46,872 nucleotides of DNA from Gammaproteobacteria bacterium (GTDB taxonomy: Bacteria; Pseudomonadota; Gammaproteobacteria; Tenderiales; Tenderiaceae). Positions 1-9,260 of this stretch are shown piece by piece (the stretch's first letter is position 1; the number at the start of each line of letters is the position of its first letter). A program made the translations under genes and the position numbers. The notes beneath the pieces are model-generated. The model had not been told where the DNA came from and did no database searches. It worked only from the letters and a program-made list of their open reading frames with translations. The stretch lies in the NCBI GenBank assembly GCA_021731365.1, contig JAKFXL010000047.1, positions 1-46,872 on the forward strand, given 5' to 3'.

Positions 1-13
1 TAGGATGAGGCAT

Positions 14-75
14 GGCTGGCGACTCCAGATGGTTGCGAATTGTGTGGTAACAATCAGCTTATCATCTCGCCAGCC
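14..75. repeat. Inverted repeat upstream of the methyltransferase remnant
   Basis: A perfect 9-base inverted repeat, GGCTGGCGA at 14-22 and TCGCCAGCC at 67-75, is separated by 44 bases and followed by the T-rich run TTCTTATTTCTTC. It lies at the point where the methyltransferase gene loses its 5' end. It could be part of a terminator for an upstream gene or a scar of a rearrangement. The sequence does not decide between these. Confidence 0.25.
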
Positions 76-130
76 TTCTTATTTCTTCAATAGGTTAGTG
101 GCTTTTCATGCGCTGCTATGGCTTAAGTAA

Positions 131-796
131 GTGCCATTCGGGTGTGGCCCCGGCATTGATACCGTGGCATTAGGGCGTTTGGTAGGGACGACCGGTTGTG
201 TGGTCGGCATTGATATCGACAGTGAGATGTTGGAGCAGGCCGATGTTGCCGCCGCCGATGCTAAGCTTGATGGGGTGGTTAAACATCAGCAGGCAGATGT
301 CACTGCATTGCCGTTTGCAGACGAGTGGTTTGATGCATGCCATGCGGAACGACTGTTTCAGGTGCTGCCAGCAAGCTACTCTGCCAATACTGTTTTAACT
401 GAGATGTTGCGTGTATTGCGTCGTGGTGGCCGATTGGTGGTGGCCGATACCGATTGGGCAACGGCCTCGGTCGATTATTCAGATGCACTGCTTGAGCGGC
501 GGTTGATGAGTTTTTTTGCGACACAACTGCGCCCCAACGGTTATGCAGGACGACAGCTCTACTCCCTGTTTCAGCAACAGCGGCTGGAGGATATTCAGGT
601 AGAGGTATTTCCACTGGTACAGAGCGACTTTAAGCAGTCACCGCTAGGTGGCTGGTTAACGGGGGAGGCGTTAGCTGCCGGTATCGCTACGCAATCAGAA
701 CTGGATGGCTGGACGGCAGAGTTGGCAGCGCGTGATGCCATTGGGCAATTTTATTGGAGCGTTAACATGGTGGTGATTGCAGCGCTGAAGGGGTAA
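131..796 (+). pseudogene. 5'-truncated class I SAM-dependent methyltransferase
   Basis: The protein matches the C-terminal part of a class I (Rossmann-fold) methyltransferase. The SAM-binding motif I, GCGPGIDT, lies at residues 4-11. It is followed by the acidic ribose-binding strand (GIDID, about residue 26), a motif with ALPFADEWFD, and the late strand RRGGRLVVADTD. Family members normally have 40 or more residues before motif I, including the first beta strand that ends in VLDxGCGPG. Here an in-frame TAA at 128-130 sits directly before the only possible start (GTG at 131), so strand beta-1 and the N-terminal cap are missing. I found no continuation in the other frames of bases 1-130. It is most likely a decayed gene. 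The substrate cannot be told, and a short functional protein is possible but unlikely. Confidence 0.6.
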
Positions 797-816
797 GTAA
801 ACTTAATGCGGCGGTA

Positions 817-1770
817 TTAAGTGTGCAGCTGAAGCCGGGCAATAATGGTTTCGTAATCTTTGAAGGCCCTGACCTGTTGAAAGCCGGATTGTGCTTCACC
901 GTAATGGCTTCTTAAGTAGGTGAGCCACTGTTTGAGTCGGGTGGTGATGTAACGCCCGTTGCTGATATCGGAAGGTTTTAGCAGTTCGGGCAGCTGTACC
1001 AGCAGTGCCAGAATGGTGGGCCATGTAATGGCCTCAATGTCCTCTCCCTGGGTATTGGCTTTAATCTGCCGCGCCAATCCGGGATTGGCCAGTGCACCCC
1101 GCCCCAGCATCACATCTTGAATGCCGCTGATTTCACAGCAGCGGCGATAATCATCAAGGGTATTGATATCACCATTGCCGATCATCGGAATGGTGATGGC
1201 CTCATTAATCTGTGCCAGCCACTCCCAGCGTGCCGGATGTTTGTAACCATCCATTTTGGTGCGGGCGTGTACGGTAATGTAACTGGCTCCGGCGGCCTGT
1301 ACCGCATGTGCATTCTCCAGTGCCGGTTGGCAATCATCATAACCGAGCCGGATTTTTGCAGAGACCGGTATGTGTGCCGGGACTGCATCACGCACCGCCC
1401 GGACAATGTCATAGATTCGATGTGGCTCTTTGAGCAGTACCGCGCCACCGGCCTTGCGGTTTACCAAGCGGGATGGGCAGCCGAAGTTGATATCGATGCC
1501 CGGCGCACCAAGTTTGGCGATATGGTGTGCATTTTCGGCCATCGCCTCAGGGATTCCGCCAAGCAGTTGCACGATGACGGGTGTGCCCGAAGGGGTCTGT
1601 CCACCCCGGCGGAGTTCGGGGCAGTAGCGGTAAAACACCTTGTTGGGTAGCAGCCGGTCAATAATCCGGACAAACTCCGTCACGCAGTGGCTATAACCAC
1701 CCAGGTCGGTGAGTATGGCGCGCATGTGGTAATCAAGCACACCTTCCATAGGGGCGAGATGAATTTTCAT
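817..1770 (-). CDS. dusC: tRNA-dihydrouridine(16) synthase DusC
   Basis: This flavoenzyme reduces a uridine in the tRNA D-loop to dihydrouridine (position 16 for the DusC subfamily) using FMN and NAD(P)H in the cytoplasm. The 317-residue protein is full length. It starts with LAPMEGV, which binds the flavin, and carries the NFGCPS active-site motif with catalytic Cys98, then SAKIRLG, the HARTK motif, NGDI and the phosphate-binding segment ending in MLGRGAL. The N-terminal CVTEFVRI and C-terminal LKQWLTYLR segments resemble E. coli DusC more than DusA or DusB. The ATG overlaps the tamB stop as ATGA (1767-1770), so it is the last gene of a tamA-tamB-dusC transcript and is probably translated by coupling. 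Confidence 0.93.
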   Translation of the reverse strand: MKIHLAPMEGVLDYHMRAILTDLGGYSHCVTEFVRIIDRLLPNKVFYRYCPELRRGGQTPSGTPVIVQLLGGIPEAMAENAHHIAKLGAPGIDINFGCPSRLVNRKAGGAVLLKEPHRIYDIVRAVRDAVPAHIPVSAKIRLGYDDCQPALENAHAVQAAGASYITVHARTKMDGYKHPARWEWLAQINEAITIPMIGNGDINTLDDYRRCCEISGIQDVMLGRGALANPGLARQIKANTQGEDIEAITWPTILALLVQLPELLKPSDISNGRYITTRLKQWLTYLRSHYGEAQSGFQQVRAFKDYETIIARLQLHT

Positions 1771-4700
1771 TCGCTGTCGATGGTATAAATTATGTCGGCA
1801 CTTTGATTGATGCCCGACTCGGCCTTGATCTGCCAGTGCTGTGAAAGCTGGTAACGCATGGTGAGGGTATTGGTGGCATCGATAATACCCACACCGTATC
1901 CGACATAGAGACGGGGGGTGAGATAACGACCCATGACCAGCGATGCCTGCTCACCATTTTCTGAGCTCTCAATGCGCATCTCTTCGATGCCAAACTGGTT
2001 GCCGATATTACGGGCCAGAAAATCGCCGCCCTTGAGTCCGATGGCAAGTGCTGCCTGTGCCATGATGGCGCCATCACTGTTTGAGGTGGTCTGTTCCAGC
2101 GGTGCACCAAGCACCAGATAGGCCAGTGCATCTGTTTGATCCATCACCGGTGTCGAGAAGAGCTCAAACTGCGGTTGCCGTAATGGCCCGTAGACTTTGA
2201 TACCTGCTGTTATATCCTGAATGTGGCGCACAGCCCGAAGATCCAGTGCTGGGTTGGTAACGGGGCCGCCAGCAAACAGCAGGCGTCCCTGTTCGATGTC
2301 GAGCCGTTGGCCATAGGCGCGGTAGCGTCCTTCAATAACGTTTAACTCACCGCTGGCGGCAGTGATCTTGCCCGGCTCATCGATCAACAGCAGGTTGCCA
2401 TTGATGTTGCCTTCAAAACCAAAACCGTAAAGTGAAACACGATCACCCAGGATCAGGCGCACACGATTGTGGAGACGCCACGGTTTTAACCTCTCTGCTT
2501 CAGTACCGATAATCACAACATCGCTGGAGGTGGTGGTGGCACTGCTAAACTCTTTTGGCTCAAGGCGTGCCTGAGGCACTAATACTTCGCCATTGAGCCA
2601 TAGCTCACGATGAGCCATCTTTATTTTCAGGTTGGGTGATATCAGGACCCGTGCTTCAGGGATGCGCGAAACCTCAAACATCTCCCCGGTCAGTGCAATC
2701 TCTGTGGGCCAGCCGGTATGAGCGTTTAATTGTGTCTCACCCTTGGCCTCGATGGTACCGTCGCCAGAGTGGGCCTGCAGACGATAGGTCAATGTATCGG
2801 TGCCGCTGCTATTGGCATCAAACTGCACATCGGTGAGTGAAAGGCCGAGTCGTGGAATCTGTAGTTTGGTATTTTGCAGGCGCAGGGCACCGGTGAGTTG
2901 CGGTTTTACCAGGGTGCCGCCAATACGGCTGTTGATTTTGATCTCTCCCTGTAGCCCCTGAATATCGTCAAACAGATTATCGATCAGTCCAAGATCGCTG
3001 ATATTGGCGTTGATTTCACCGTTGATGGGCTGTTCGTTTACGGCCGTTGTGAGCGGATTGTAACCCTTCAATTCGAGTGTGGCCTGTATCTGATCTTGCG
3101 CCTTGTTAGAGGTTGCCAGCGCCAGATTCAGATCTGAGCGCAACCCCTGTGCATCAAGATTGCTCTGCCAGATACCTTGGTTAAAACGCCATTCACTGCG
3201 TTCGCCATCGATGATCGGGTATGAGATAAAACCGTTATCGAGGGTGATACGTGCCTCCGCAACCAGCGGCTGTTGCGGTGTGTAGGTGGCCGTTGCTTGT
3301 AATGTTGTTGCGCCGTGCAGCTGCATCTCATTGGGTAGCCAGGGACTGACCATTGCCAGGTTGATCTGTTTGCTATGCAGCGCAGCGTGCCACTCATGTT
3401 GCTGTTGCTGAATATCAATGCAGAGTTGGCTGTCGTGTTGCTGCCAGCAGAGGGGGGCTAGTTTAATCTGGTTGGTCGAGGCGGATAGCGCTGCAGGCGA
3501 GGCAAGTTGCCACAGTCCCAGTTTGTTATTGTTTAGATCGGCCCGTTCAATGTTCCCTTGCCACTGTTGTGTATTGGCATTGAGATTGCCACTTAGTAGC
3601 CATGTTGTCTCCAGCTGTTCTGTTTTCAGGTAGAGCTGTACCTGATGATCGGTTGCTTCGCCTTGAGCACCAATATCCAGGGCATCTATCTGTTGACCGG
3701 CCAGCTGTAACTGTTCTGCCTGCAGATCGATTAATATCTTTTGCCAGCTGAACAGCTGTACTTCAGCCTCACCTTTCAGCAGGCCTATCTGCTGTCCATC
3801 ATAAGCGAGCTGTTTGCCATCCAGTTGCAGTTGCAGCAGCGGTGCTGATTGGCTGCCGCTGAGCTGTGCCTGTGCCTGTAACGCGCCGCTGACATCCGGG
3901 TAAAGCTGTCCCAGTTGCGGTGAGTCGAGTTGCAGTTGTAGACCCATGGTGGTGCCAATGTTGCCGTGGGCGGTAACGTGGGAATCGGCAGAGGTGAGTG
4001 AGAGATTTTTAATCAGCAGCGCCTCTTTTGTCAGCGCCAGCTGCGATTCCAATTGCAGCGGGTAATCGCGCAGCGTGCCGCTGAGCTGTTGTATATCCAC
4101 TTCCCCCAGCAGCTGATTGCGGTTGTAACTGCCACGATGGTGAAACTGGGTGGCGAGATTACCGTGCCACTCTGTCAGCCGTTGTGGTTGCCACACGGCG
4201 GGATTAATCCCCGTGCCAGAGAGTGCTGTCTGCCACTGCAGTTGTGGTTGCCAGAGCACCTTACCGTTACCACGTACGGTTGCGCCGAGTGAGCTGAGCA
4301 TGAGCTGTTTGAATGTCAGGCCTTGGCTATTGCCATCCAGTATGACATTGATATTGGCCCGGCCAGCGGGCAGCCCCTGCCCTTCAAGTGCCATTAATGG
4401 CCAGAGCTGTGTCAGTGATAACGCTTGGGAGCGCAGCTCTGTCTGCCAGTGTAACGGTTCACTCCAGCGCACGCTGGCATTGCCGTTGATGGTGCCATCA
4501 AAGGCACGCAACGTCACATCGCTGGCAGTGAGCTGTTCAAGATCGCCAGCTACCCGGCCTTTGATACCGGCACGAACCATCGGCCCATTGACCTTGAGCA
4601 GTGCCCAGAGTGCAATAAAGTCAAAGCGTGGTGTATCGACCTCAGCTTGCCAGTGGATTCCATCCTGCCAACTAAATTGACCTTTGCCTGCTATCTGGCT

Positions 4701-5567
4701 GTTGAGTGTCTGCAGCTCGAAGCTATCAATGGTGGCCTGTTTTAAATCGCCACTGCCACGGGCATTAAGTGCCACATGTTCACTTGGCCATGTTTCATAC
4801 ACACTATCCAGTGGCTGTTTGGGAATCTGTAGTGACGCCTGCCAGCGCAGTGTCTGCAGCAGATCAAAGAGGGTGAGTGAGGTGTTGGCCTTAACCGGGA
4901 AGGTCAGATTATGTTCCAGTGAGGTCTGCTGCAGATCACCCTTGAGCTTACCGCTGCCATTCAGGGTGGGTTGCTGGGGGAGCTGGAGCTGCCACTGCAG
5001 GTTAAGATCATGCCAGTAGTGGTCGTAGGGGTGCAGTGCGCCGTGCAGTGAGAGCTGTGCAATGTCACTGCTGATGTCCAGATATTGAATTTGTACATTA
5101 CTGTTGTAGGCGCTGGCCCGCAGGCTGGCGTTGTTAATTTGTAACGTGGGCTGTTCTGGGCGAATAATTTTAAGGTCGTTGATCTGTATATCATCCAGCT
5201 TAATATTGAGGGGCAGATGGATGTTGGGCAGTTGCAAGGGTGTCTCATTGCTGGCGGCAAGTTCGACAGTCAGCTGTTTCAGATAGAGCATCTCGGTACG
5301 GAACTCTTTGTGCCAGAGTGCGGATGGGTGCCATTTGAGCATGGCATCATCAAGTGTGATTTTTATTTTATCGTCGTGGTAACGGAGCCCGGTGATATGC
5401 AGTGAGCCGAGCAGATTGCCCTGAATGGTATCGATCTCCAGTGATTTGGAGAGCACAACCTGTGTTAGTAGCCAGCGTAGCCCATGACCACTGTTCACCA
5501 CCCAGCCGATAAACAGTGTCGGCAGCAGCAAAAGCAACAGTGTGGCAATGATCAGGCGGCGTTTCAT
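1767..5567 (-). CDS. tamB: Translocation and assembly module subunit TamB (DUF490)
   Basis: TamB is a very long inner-membrane-anchored periplasmic protein that works with the outer-membrane barrel TamA. It is linked to outer-membrane protein assembly and phospholipid transport between membranes. I place the start at ATG 5567 (MKRRLIIATLLLLLLPTLFIGW), giving 1266 residues with an N-terminal signal anchor. This ATG overlaps the tamA stop as ATGA, and an upstream alternative start at 5600 has no support. The body is a long run of short beta-strand repeats rich in Q, L and N, typical of the hydrophobic-groove beta-taco fold. The C-terminal roughly 330 residues form the conserved DUF490/TamB domain, including VYGPLRQPQFELFSTP and DALAYLVLGAPL. 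The length is close to the E. coli protein. Confidence 0.95.
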   Translation of the reverse strand: MKRRLIIATLLLLLLPTLFIGWVVNSGHGLRWLLTQVVLSKSLEIDTIQGNLLGSLHITGLRYHDDKIKITLDDAMLKWHPSALWHKEFRTEMLYLKQLTVELAASNETPLQLPNIHLPLNIKLDDIQINDLKIIRPEQPTLQINNASLRASAYNSNVQIQYLDISSDIAQLSLHGALHPYDHYWHDLNLQWQLQLPQQPTLNGSGKLKGDLQQTSLEHNLTFPVKANTSLTLFDLLQTLRWQASLQIPKQPLDSVYETWPSEHVALNARGSGDLKQATIDSFELQTLNSQIAGKGQFSWQDGIHWQAEVDTPRFDFIALWALLKVNGPMVRAGIKGRVAGDLEQLTASDVTLRAFDGTINGNASVRWSEPLHWQTELRSQALSLTQLWPLMALEGQGLPAGRANINVILDGNSQGLTFKQLMLSSLGATVRGNGKVLWQPQLQWQTALSGTGINPAVWQPQRLTEWHGNLATQFHHRGSYNRNQLLGEVDIQQLSGTLRDYPLQLESQLALTKEALLIKNLSLTSADSHVTAHGNIGTTMGLQLQLDSPQLGQLYPDVSGALQAQAQLSGSQSAPLLQLQLDGKQLAYDGQQIGLLKGEAEVQLFSWQKILIDLQAEQLQLAGQQIDALDIGAQGEATDHQVQLYLKTEQLETTWLLSGNLNANTQQWQGNIERADLNNNKLGLWQLASPAALSASTNQIKLAPLCWQQHDSQLCIDIQQQQHEWHAALHSKQINLAMVSPWLPNEMQLHGATTLQATATYTPQQPLVAEARITLDNGFISYPIIDGERSEWRFNQGIWQSNLDAQGLRSDLNLALATSNKAQDQIQATLELKGYNPLTTAVNEQPINGEINANISDLGLIDNLFDDIQGLQGEIKINSRIGGTLVKPQLTGALRLQNTKLQIPRLGLSLTDVQFDANSSGTDTLTYRLQAHSGDGTIEAKGETQLNAHTGWPTEIALTGEMFEVSRIPEARVLISPNLKIKMAHRELWLNGEVLVPQARLEPKEFSSATTTSSDVVIIGTEAERLKPWRLHNRVRLILGDRVSLYGFGFEGNINGNLLLIDEPGKITAASGELNVIEGRYRAYGQRLDIEQGRLLFAGGPVTNPALDLRAVRHIQDITAGIKVYGPLRQPQFELFSTPVMDQTDALAYLVLGAPLEQTTSNSDGAIMAQAALAIGLKGGDFLARNIGNQFGIEEMRIESSENGEQASLVMGRYLTPRLYVGYGVGIIDATNTLTMRYQLSQHWQIKAESGINQSADIIYTIDSE

Positions 5568-7306
5568 AAGTCCGGCCCGACATTGATATGAAACTTCCAT
5601 GGCCTGCCAGGCTCCGAAATCGCTGAAGCGATATCAAAACGGAGCGGGCCGACGGGTGTTTGCCAACGTATACCGGTGCCAACCCCCTTTTTAATGTTGG
5701 GATTAAAATCGTTGAAGGCGTTACCAGCATCAACAAACAGTGCCCAGCTCCACTCCTGGTTCAGGCGTAACTCATATTCCGCGCTGCTGGTCAGCAGATA
5801 TTTTCCACCGATCTCTTTTCCATCACTATTGAGCGGAGAGAGGGACTGGTAACGAAACCCACGGACACTCTGTGTGCCGCCAGCATAAAAACGTAATGAG
5901 GCGGGCAGTTTGTCAAACTCAATGGCGTTAATGCCACCGATGGTGCCACGCATGATCAGACGTTGCCGTTCACTGAGCGAGGTAATGCCCTTGGCGTGCA
6001 GCTGTCCCTGGAAAAAATTGATATCTGAAAAGGCACCCTTGGCACCGCCACGAATTTCGGCGCTGAGACGAAGGCCTTGATCTATGAGGGCATAGTCACC
6101 ACTAAGACGGCGGCTAATGCTGAATCCTGGCATCAGCAGTGTTGTGCGACGGTCGATATTGGCAATTTTATAACTTTCGTTATGGTAGTTAAGAGAGAAA
6201 GTCTCTTGCCATGGGCCGTGCACCTGCAACAGGCTGACACCAAGATTGGCGATGCTGCTCTCGCTGCTGTCCAGACGGGTATTGGCCAGACTGCCGCTGA
6301 ATATCAGCTGCTCTTTACGTGGATTACGAATAGGGATTCGGTAGCGGCCACTGAGATTGTTGCCAATGGCTGACGCCCGATATTCGGTATCGATGCGATG
6401 GCCTGCACGGTTGATTCGGGGCATCTCCCAACCCAGTTTGCCACGGGGTCCGGTATCCGTGCCGTAACCGAGAGCGATTAAATAACGGTGCTGTTTACGT
6501 GGCTCCAGGTTGACCAGCACAGGTACCGTATTGTCGCGGCGGTTGGGTGGCTGTGGTTGTAGTTCCACGACGCTGAAGTAGTCACTCCCCATTAACCCCT
6601 GTTGTAGATCCAGCAGTTTATTGATGCTGTAGGGATCGCCCTGTTCGAATGGGACAAAGCGATATAAAAAATCTTCGTTCAGCACACTCTGGTTCAGTTC
6701 GGTCTGGCCAAAATGGTAACGTGCACCGCTGCTGAACTGGAGTGTAATGTGAGAGGCATACTGCTTTAAATCGATGGCGATTTGAGCAATGGTAAAATCG
6801 GCATCAAAATAACCACGCTCATTGGCCAGCTTCAATATATCCCGTTTGGCCTGTTCATACAGGGACTGATTAAGCACATCCCCCTCTTTTAGCGGAAAGC
6901 TATCCCATAGCTCTTTAAGGGGGGTGTCGGTTGCAGCATCACCACCGATGGTACGGGTGAGTGTGGTGATTGTAAGTGGCTCTCCCAGCACAATGTTATA
7001 GGTGGCATACCACTGTTCATCGCTTTTCAGGACCAGGTTCTTTTTGATGGTGGCGCGATAGTAACCAAACGGTTGCAGTGCGTTGTTAATCTCCTCATCG
7101 GCCTTGCTGTGCAGTCGCTGGATGCGCCCTTCGGTAAGCAGTGGATGTTCGCGCTGCTGTTCGATGCTGAGCAGCTGCTGCACATTGGTGAGCAGCTCAT
7201 TATCAACACCTTCAATGGTGACCGTGACTGCGGGCGCAGCCATGGCCACAGCGCCGTGGAGCAGGCTGACGATGATGAGCAAACATTGAATGGTTGTGCG
7301 ATTCAT
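5564..7306 (-). CDS. tamA: Translocation and assembly module outer-membrane protein TamA
   Basis: TamA is a BamA/Omp85-family outer-membrane barrel that pairs with TamB. The 580-residue length is essentially that of E. coli TamA. A signal peptide covers residues 1-24 (LLIIVSLLHGAVAMAA). Three POTRA domains follow, to about residue 275 (for example PFGYYRATI, FDADFTIAQI and QGDPYSINKLLDLQ). The 16-strand barrel includes the conserved GGTQSVRGFRYQSLSP region and ends in a hydrophobic last strand, KFHINVGPDL, as expected for recognition by the BAM complex. It is the first gene of the tamA-tamB-dusC unit. A 7-bp hairpin sits about 28 bases upstream of the start. Confidence 0.95.
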   Translation of the reverse strand: MNRTTIQCLLIIVSLLHGAVAMAAPAVTVTIEGVDNELLTNVQQLLSIEQQREHPLLTEGRIQRLHSKADEEINNALQPFGYYRATIKKNLVLKSDEQWYATYNIVLGEPLTITTLTRTIGGDAATDTPLKELWDSFPLKEGDVLNQSLYEQAKRDILKLANERGYFDADFTIAQIAIDLKQYASHITLQFSSGARYHFGQTELNQSVLNEDFLYRFVPFEQGDPYSINKLLDLQQGLMGSDYFSVVELQPQPPNRRDNTVPVLVNLEPRKQHRYLIALGYGTDTGPRGKLGWEMPRINRAGHRIDTEYRASAIGNNLSGRYRIPIRNPRKEQLIFSGSLANTRLDSSESSIANLGVSLLQVHGPWQETFSLNYHNESYKIANIDRRTTLLMPGFSISRRLSGDYALIDQGLRLSAEIRGGAKGAFSDINFFQGQLHAKGITSLSERQRLIMRGTIGGINAIEFDKLPASLRFYAGGTQSVRGFRYQSLSPLNSDGKEIGGKYLLTSSAEYELRLNQEWSWALFVDAGNAFNDFNPNIKKGVGTGIRWQTPVGPLRFDIASAISEPGRPWKFHINVGPDL

Positions 7307-7333
7307 GAATATCAGTATTGAGTCTTATGTTTT

Positions 7334-7350
7334 ACCCCCGTGCCGGGGGT
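7334..7350. other. Strong GC hairpin between mscS-like gene and tamA
   Basis: The arms ACCCCCG (7334-7340) and CGGGGGT (7344-7350) form a perfect 7-bp stem with a 3-base loop. It lies between the stop of the channel gene and the start of tamA, both on the minus strand. No T-run follows on either strand, so it is not a textbook terminator. It may protect an mRNA end or partly attenuate readthrough into tamA. Confidence 0.35.
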
Positions 7351-7386
7351 GGTAGAAAAATTAGGTATTATCGGTGAAAAGTATAT

Positions 7387-8226
7387 TTAAGGTCTCTGTT
7401 CATTACCTACAATCTTGATTGATAACGGCTCCGCCCCAGGCGTTAGTGAGCGCTGCGGAAACGGAATCTCAATGCCATGGGCATCAAAGGCCTCTTTGAT
7501 CTCGATCTGAATGGTATTTTTAAGCTCCAGGAAATTTTCCCGTTTGGCCCAGACAGAAAATTGCAGATTGAGTGACGAGTCACCAAAACCTAAAAAGATA
7601 AAGAGTGGTTTGGGCTCTTCCAGGCAGAGTGGGTTTTCATCGGCAACCTGCTCCATAACGGTACGCACTTTTCTTACATCTTCTTTATAGGCAATGCCGA
7701 TCAACAGGTCTATGCGCCGAATGGGAAAGCGGGTCATGTTGGTCACTTCTGATTTGATCAATGTCTCATTCGGAATGCGTACCAGCAGATTGTCAAAGGT
7801 GCGTAACTTGACTGACAGCAGGTCGATAGAAAGCACCTCACCGGAGGTGGTCCCCACACGGATCATGTCGCCCACGGAGAAGGGGCGTTCAGTGATCAGA
7901 AACAGGCCGCTGATGATGTTAGAGGCGGATGTCTGCGAGGCAAAGCCGATAGCAACAGAGAGAATGCCAGCCGCGCCGAGCAGTACGCTGAGATTAAACC
8001 CCATCTGATGCAAGGCCGTGATGAAAAACAGAATCAGGATCAGGTAGTAGCTGCCGCGCCTGAGCATGATTGACTGGTGGTGATCAAGATGGTTTTTTGC
8101 AGCGCGGGTGAGCCCCAGGCTGGCAAGTTTGGCAATAAAAAATCCCGCCACCAATAGACTGGAGGCGCGCAGCAGTTGTATGAGTGTACCGCTGTCGAGC
8201 ATGGCATTGATCTTTTCTATCACCAT
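7387..8226 (-). CDS. Small-conductance mechanosensitive channel, MscS family
   Basis: This is a membrane channel that opens under tension to release solutes during osmotic downshock. I use the ATG at 8226 (MVIEKINAMLDSG), giving 279 residues, because it has an AAGGGGG ribosome-binding site overlapping the stop of the preceding gene. The longer reading upstream is Cys/Ala-rich and overlaps that gene. Three membrane segments are visible: about residues 20-38, 58-78 and the pore helix near 85-110. The pore helix is rich in G and A (LLGAAGILSVAIGFASQTSASNI), the pattern that lines the MscS pore. It is followed by the conserved RPFSVGDMIRVG and the beta domain with RIPNE. The C-terminal alpha/beta domain ends near IEIPFPQRSL. 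The length matches E. coli MscS (286 residues). Confidence 0.93.
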   Translation of the reverse strand: MVIEKINAMLDSGTLIQLLRASSLLVAGFFIAKLASLGLTRAAKNHLDHHQSIMLRRGSYYLILILFFITALHQMGFNLSVLLGAAGILSVAIGFASQTSASNIISGLFLITERPFSVGDMIRVGTTSGEVLSIDLLSVKLRTFDNLLVRIPNETLIKSEVTNMTRFPIRRIDLLIGIAYKEDVRKVRTVMEQVADENPLCLEEPKPLFIFLGFGDSSLNLQFSVWAKRENFLELKNTIQIEIKEAFDAHGIEIPFPQRSLTPGAEPLSIKIVGNEQRP

Positions 8227-8233
8227 CGCCCCC

Positions 8234-9061
8234 TTAGTCGAACAGTACGCTGAAGGCGCGTATTGCCAGACTGCTTTTGTGCAGCTTGCTGCGTGGCTCG
8301 CACAGGCGCACGGGTGACTCAAGTTGCGCCGGGGGGTGTGGTGCTATCGCTAGCGATGCCATGTCACCATCACTTTCACGCTCCAGGGTGATGGTCTCCG
8401 TCCAGAGTTGTGACTCCTGGTCAGCATAGAGTGAAAGGTTGGGTGCTGGCAGGCTGATACGCTCCAGCAGCAGATTGGTGCCAGCGTTGTTTTTAACCAC
8501 CACGGGTGTGATGGCCCGATGCATCCGTATGGGCACCTGTTGCAGTGACAGATAGCCATGGGTGCGGCTGGCATAACAGAGTTCACCACTCCGGGTGCTG
8601 CTGCCAAACCAGGTGTCAGAGATACGCTGAATGGGGATATCGAGCAGAGGCAATGTCCCCCCTTCGCTATATACCTGCATCCAGAGGGGTGAGCTGACAA
8701 AAAGGGTCACCTCTTCATCCGGCGGCAAATTGAGCGGTGTGGTGGGCGTGGTAATAACGGGGCGGTCAGCCAGCGCTGGAATGATGTTGAGCGCAGTGTG
8801 TGTGGTGCGAAACATAAAACGCGCCATCTCTTTATATTCATCCGGGGCGACATCGCCCAGCTGCTGTTGCCAGTGGCTGGCGGGTGGTGTGGTGCTTACG
8901 CCAGGCTGGTCATAAAAAAATCGCCACTCATTCAGATGGCGAGTCACCGCAAACCGCAGCCCCTCCAGCTCGATTTTCAGTGATTGTTGGCACTCCAGTT
9001 CGCGTAGACCCCACCACGCAGCCGCATGGCTGGGTGAATGGCTGGCAACGGATTCAGTCAT
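8234..9061 (-). CDS. Uncharacterised protein, possibly DUF432 family
   Basis: The 275-residue soluble protein has no signal peptide and no clear membrane segment. It has alternating beta-like stretches (VTLFVSSPLWMQVY, LLLERISLPAPNLSLY) and a WFGSSTRSGELCYASRT segment near its centre. The general look and the position directly before an mscS gene suggest DUF432, a family I recall as a neighbour of MscS channels. I could not confirm this from motifs, so treat it as a guess. Its stop codon TAA lies inside the ribosome-binding region of the channel gene, so the two are very likely co-transcribed and translationally coupled. That points to a role linked to the channel or to osmotic response. Confidence 0.6.
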   Translation of the reverse strand: MTESVASHSPSHAAAWWGLRELECQQSLKIELEGLRFAVTRHLNEWRFFYDQPGVSTTPPASHWQQQLGDVAPDEYKEMARFMFRTTHTALNIIPALADRPVITTPTTPLNLPPDEEVTLFVSSPLWMQVYSEGGTLPLLDIPIQRISDTWFGSSTRSGELCYASRTHGYLSLQQVPIRMHRAITPVVVKNNAGTNLLLERISLPAPNLSLYADQESQLWTETITLERESDGDMASLAIAPHPPAQLESPVRLCEPRSKLHKSSLAIRAFSVLFD

Positions 9062-9227
9062 GGATTGATTCTACAGTTAATAATGGCCATAAAAGGTTTA
9101 CGACAATATCTATATAGTAACCCGGCAAGGGGGCGTGTGATACCTCCGGGGCTTTAATTGAGCTGTAAAAGATCAATTCATACCGCTGGTGGTACCACAA
9201 TCGCTAATACGAGTGATGACGGGGGCA

Positions 9228-9252
9228 GGCGGCCAGCAAACCGCTGACCGCC
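9228..9252 (-). terminator. Hairpin downstream of the aminotransferase gene
   Basis: Ten-base arms at 9228-9237 and 9243-9252 pair with one G-U wobble around a 5-base loop. The hairpin starts 9 bases past the stop codon at 9261. No U-run follows on the minus strand, so it may act as an mRNA 3' end structure rather than a strong intrinsic terminator. The rest of 9062-9227 holds no gene I can see and probably contains the promoter of the gene pair starting at 9061. Confidence 0.4.
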
Positions 9253-9260
9253 ATCTTCAT

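Noticed and set aside
5568-5600. Longer start for tamB at 5600
   Set aside because: It adds 11 residues inside tamA before a clear signal anchor. The ATGA overlap at 5564-5567 is the better start.
8227-8322. Longer N-terminus for the MscS channel
   Set aside because: The added 32 residues are Cys/Ala-rich, lie wholly within the preceding gene and have no ribosome-binding site; ATG 8226 does.
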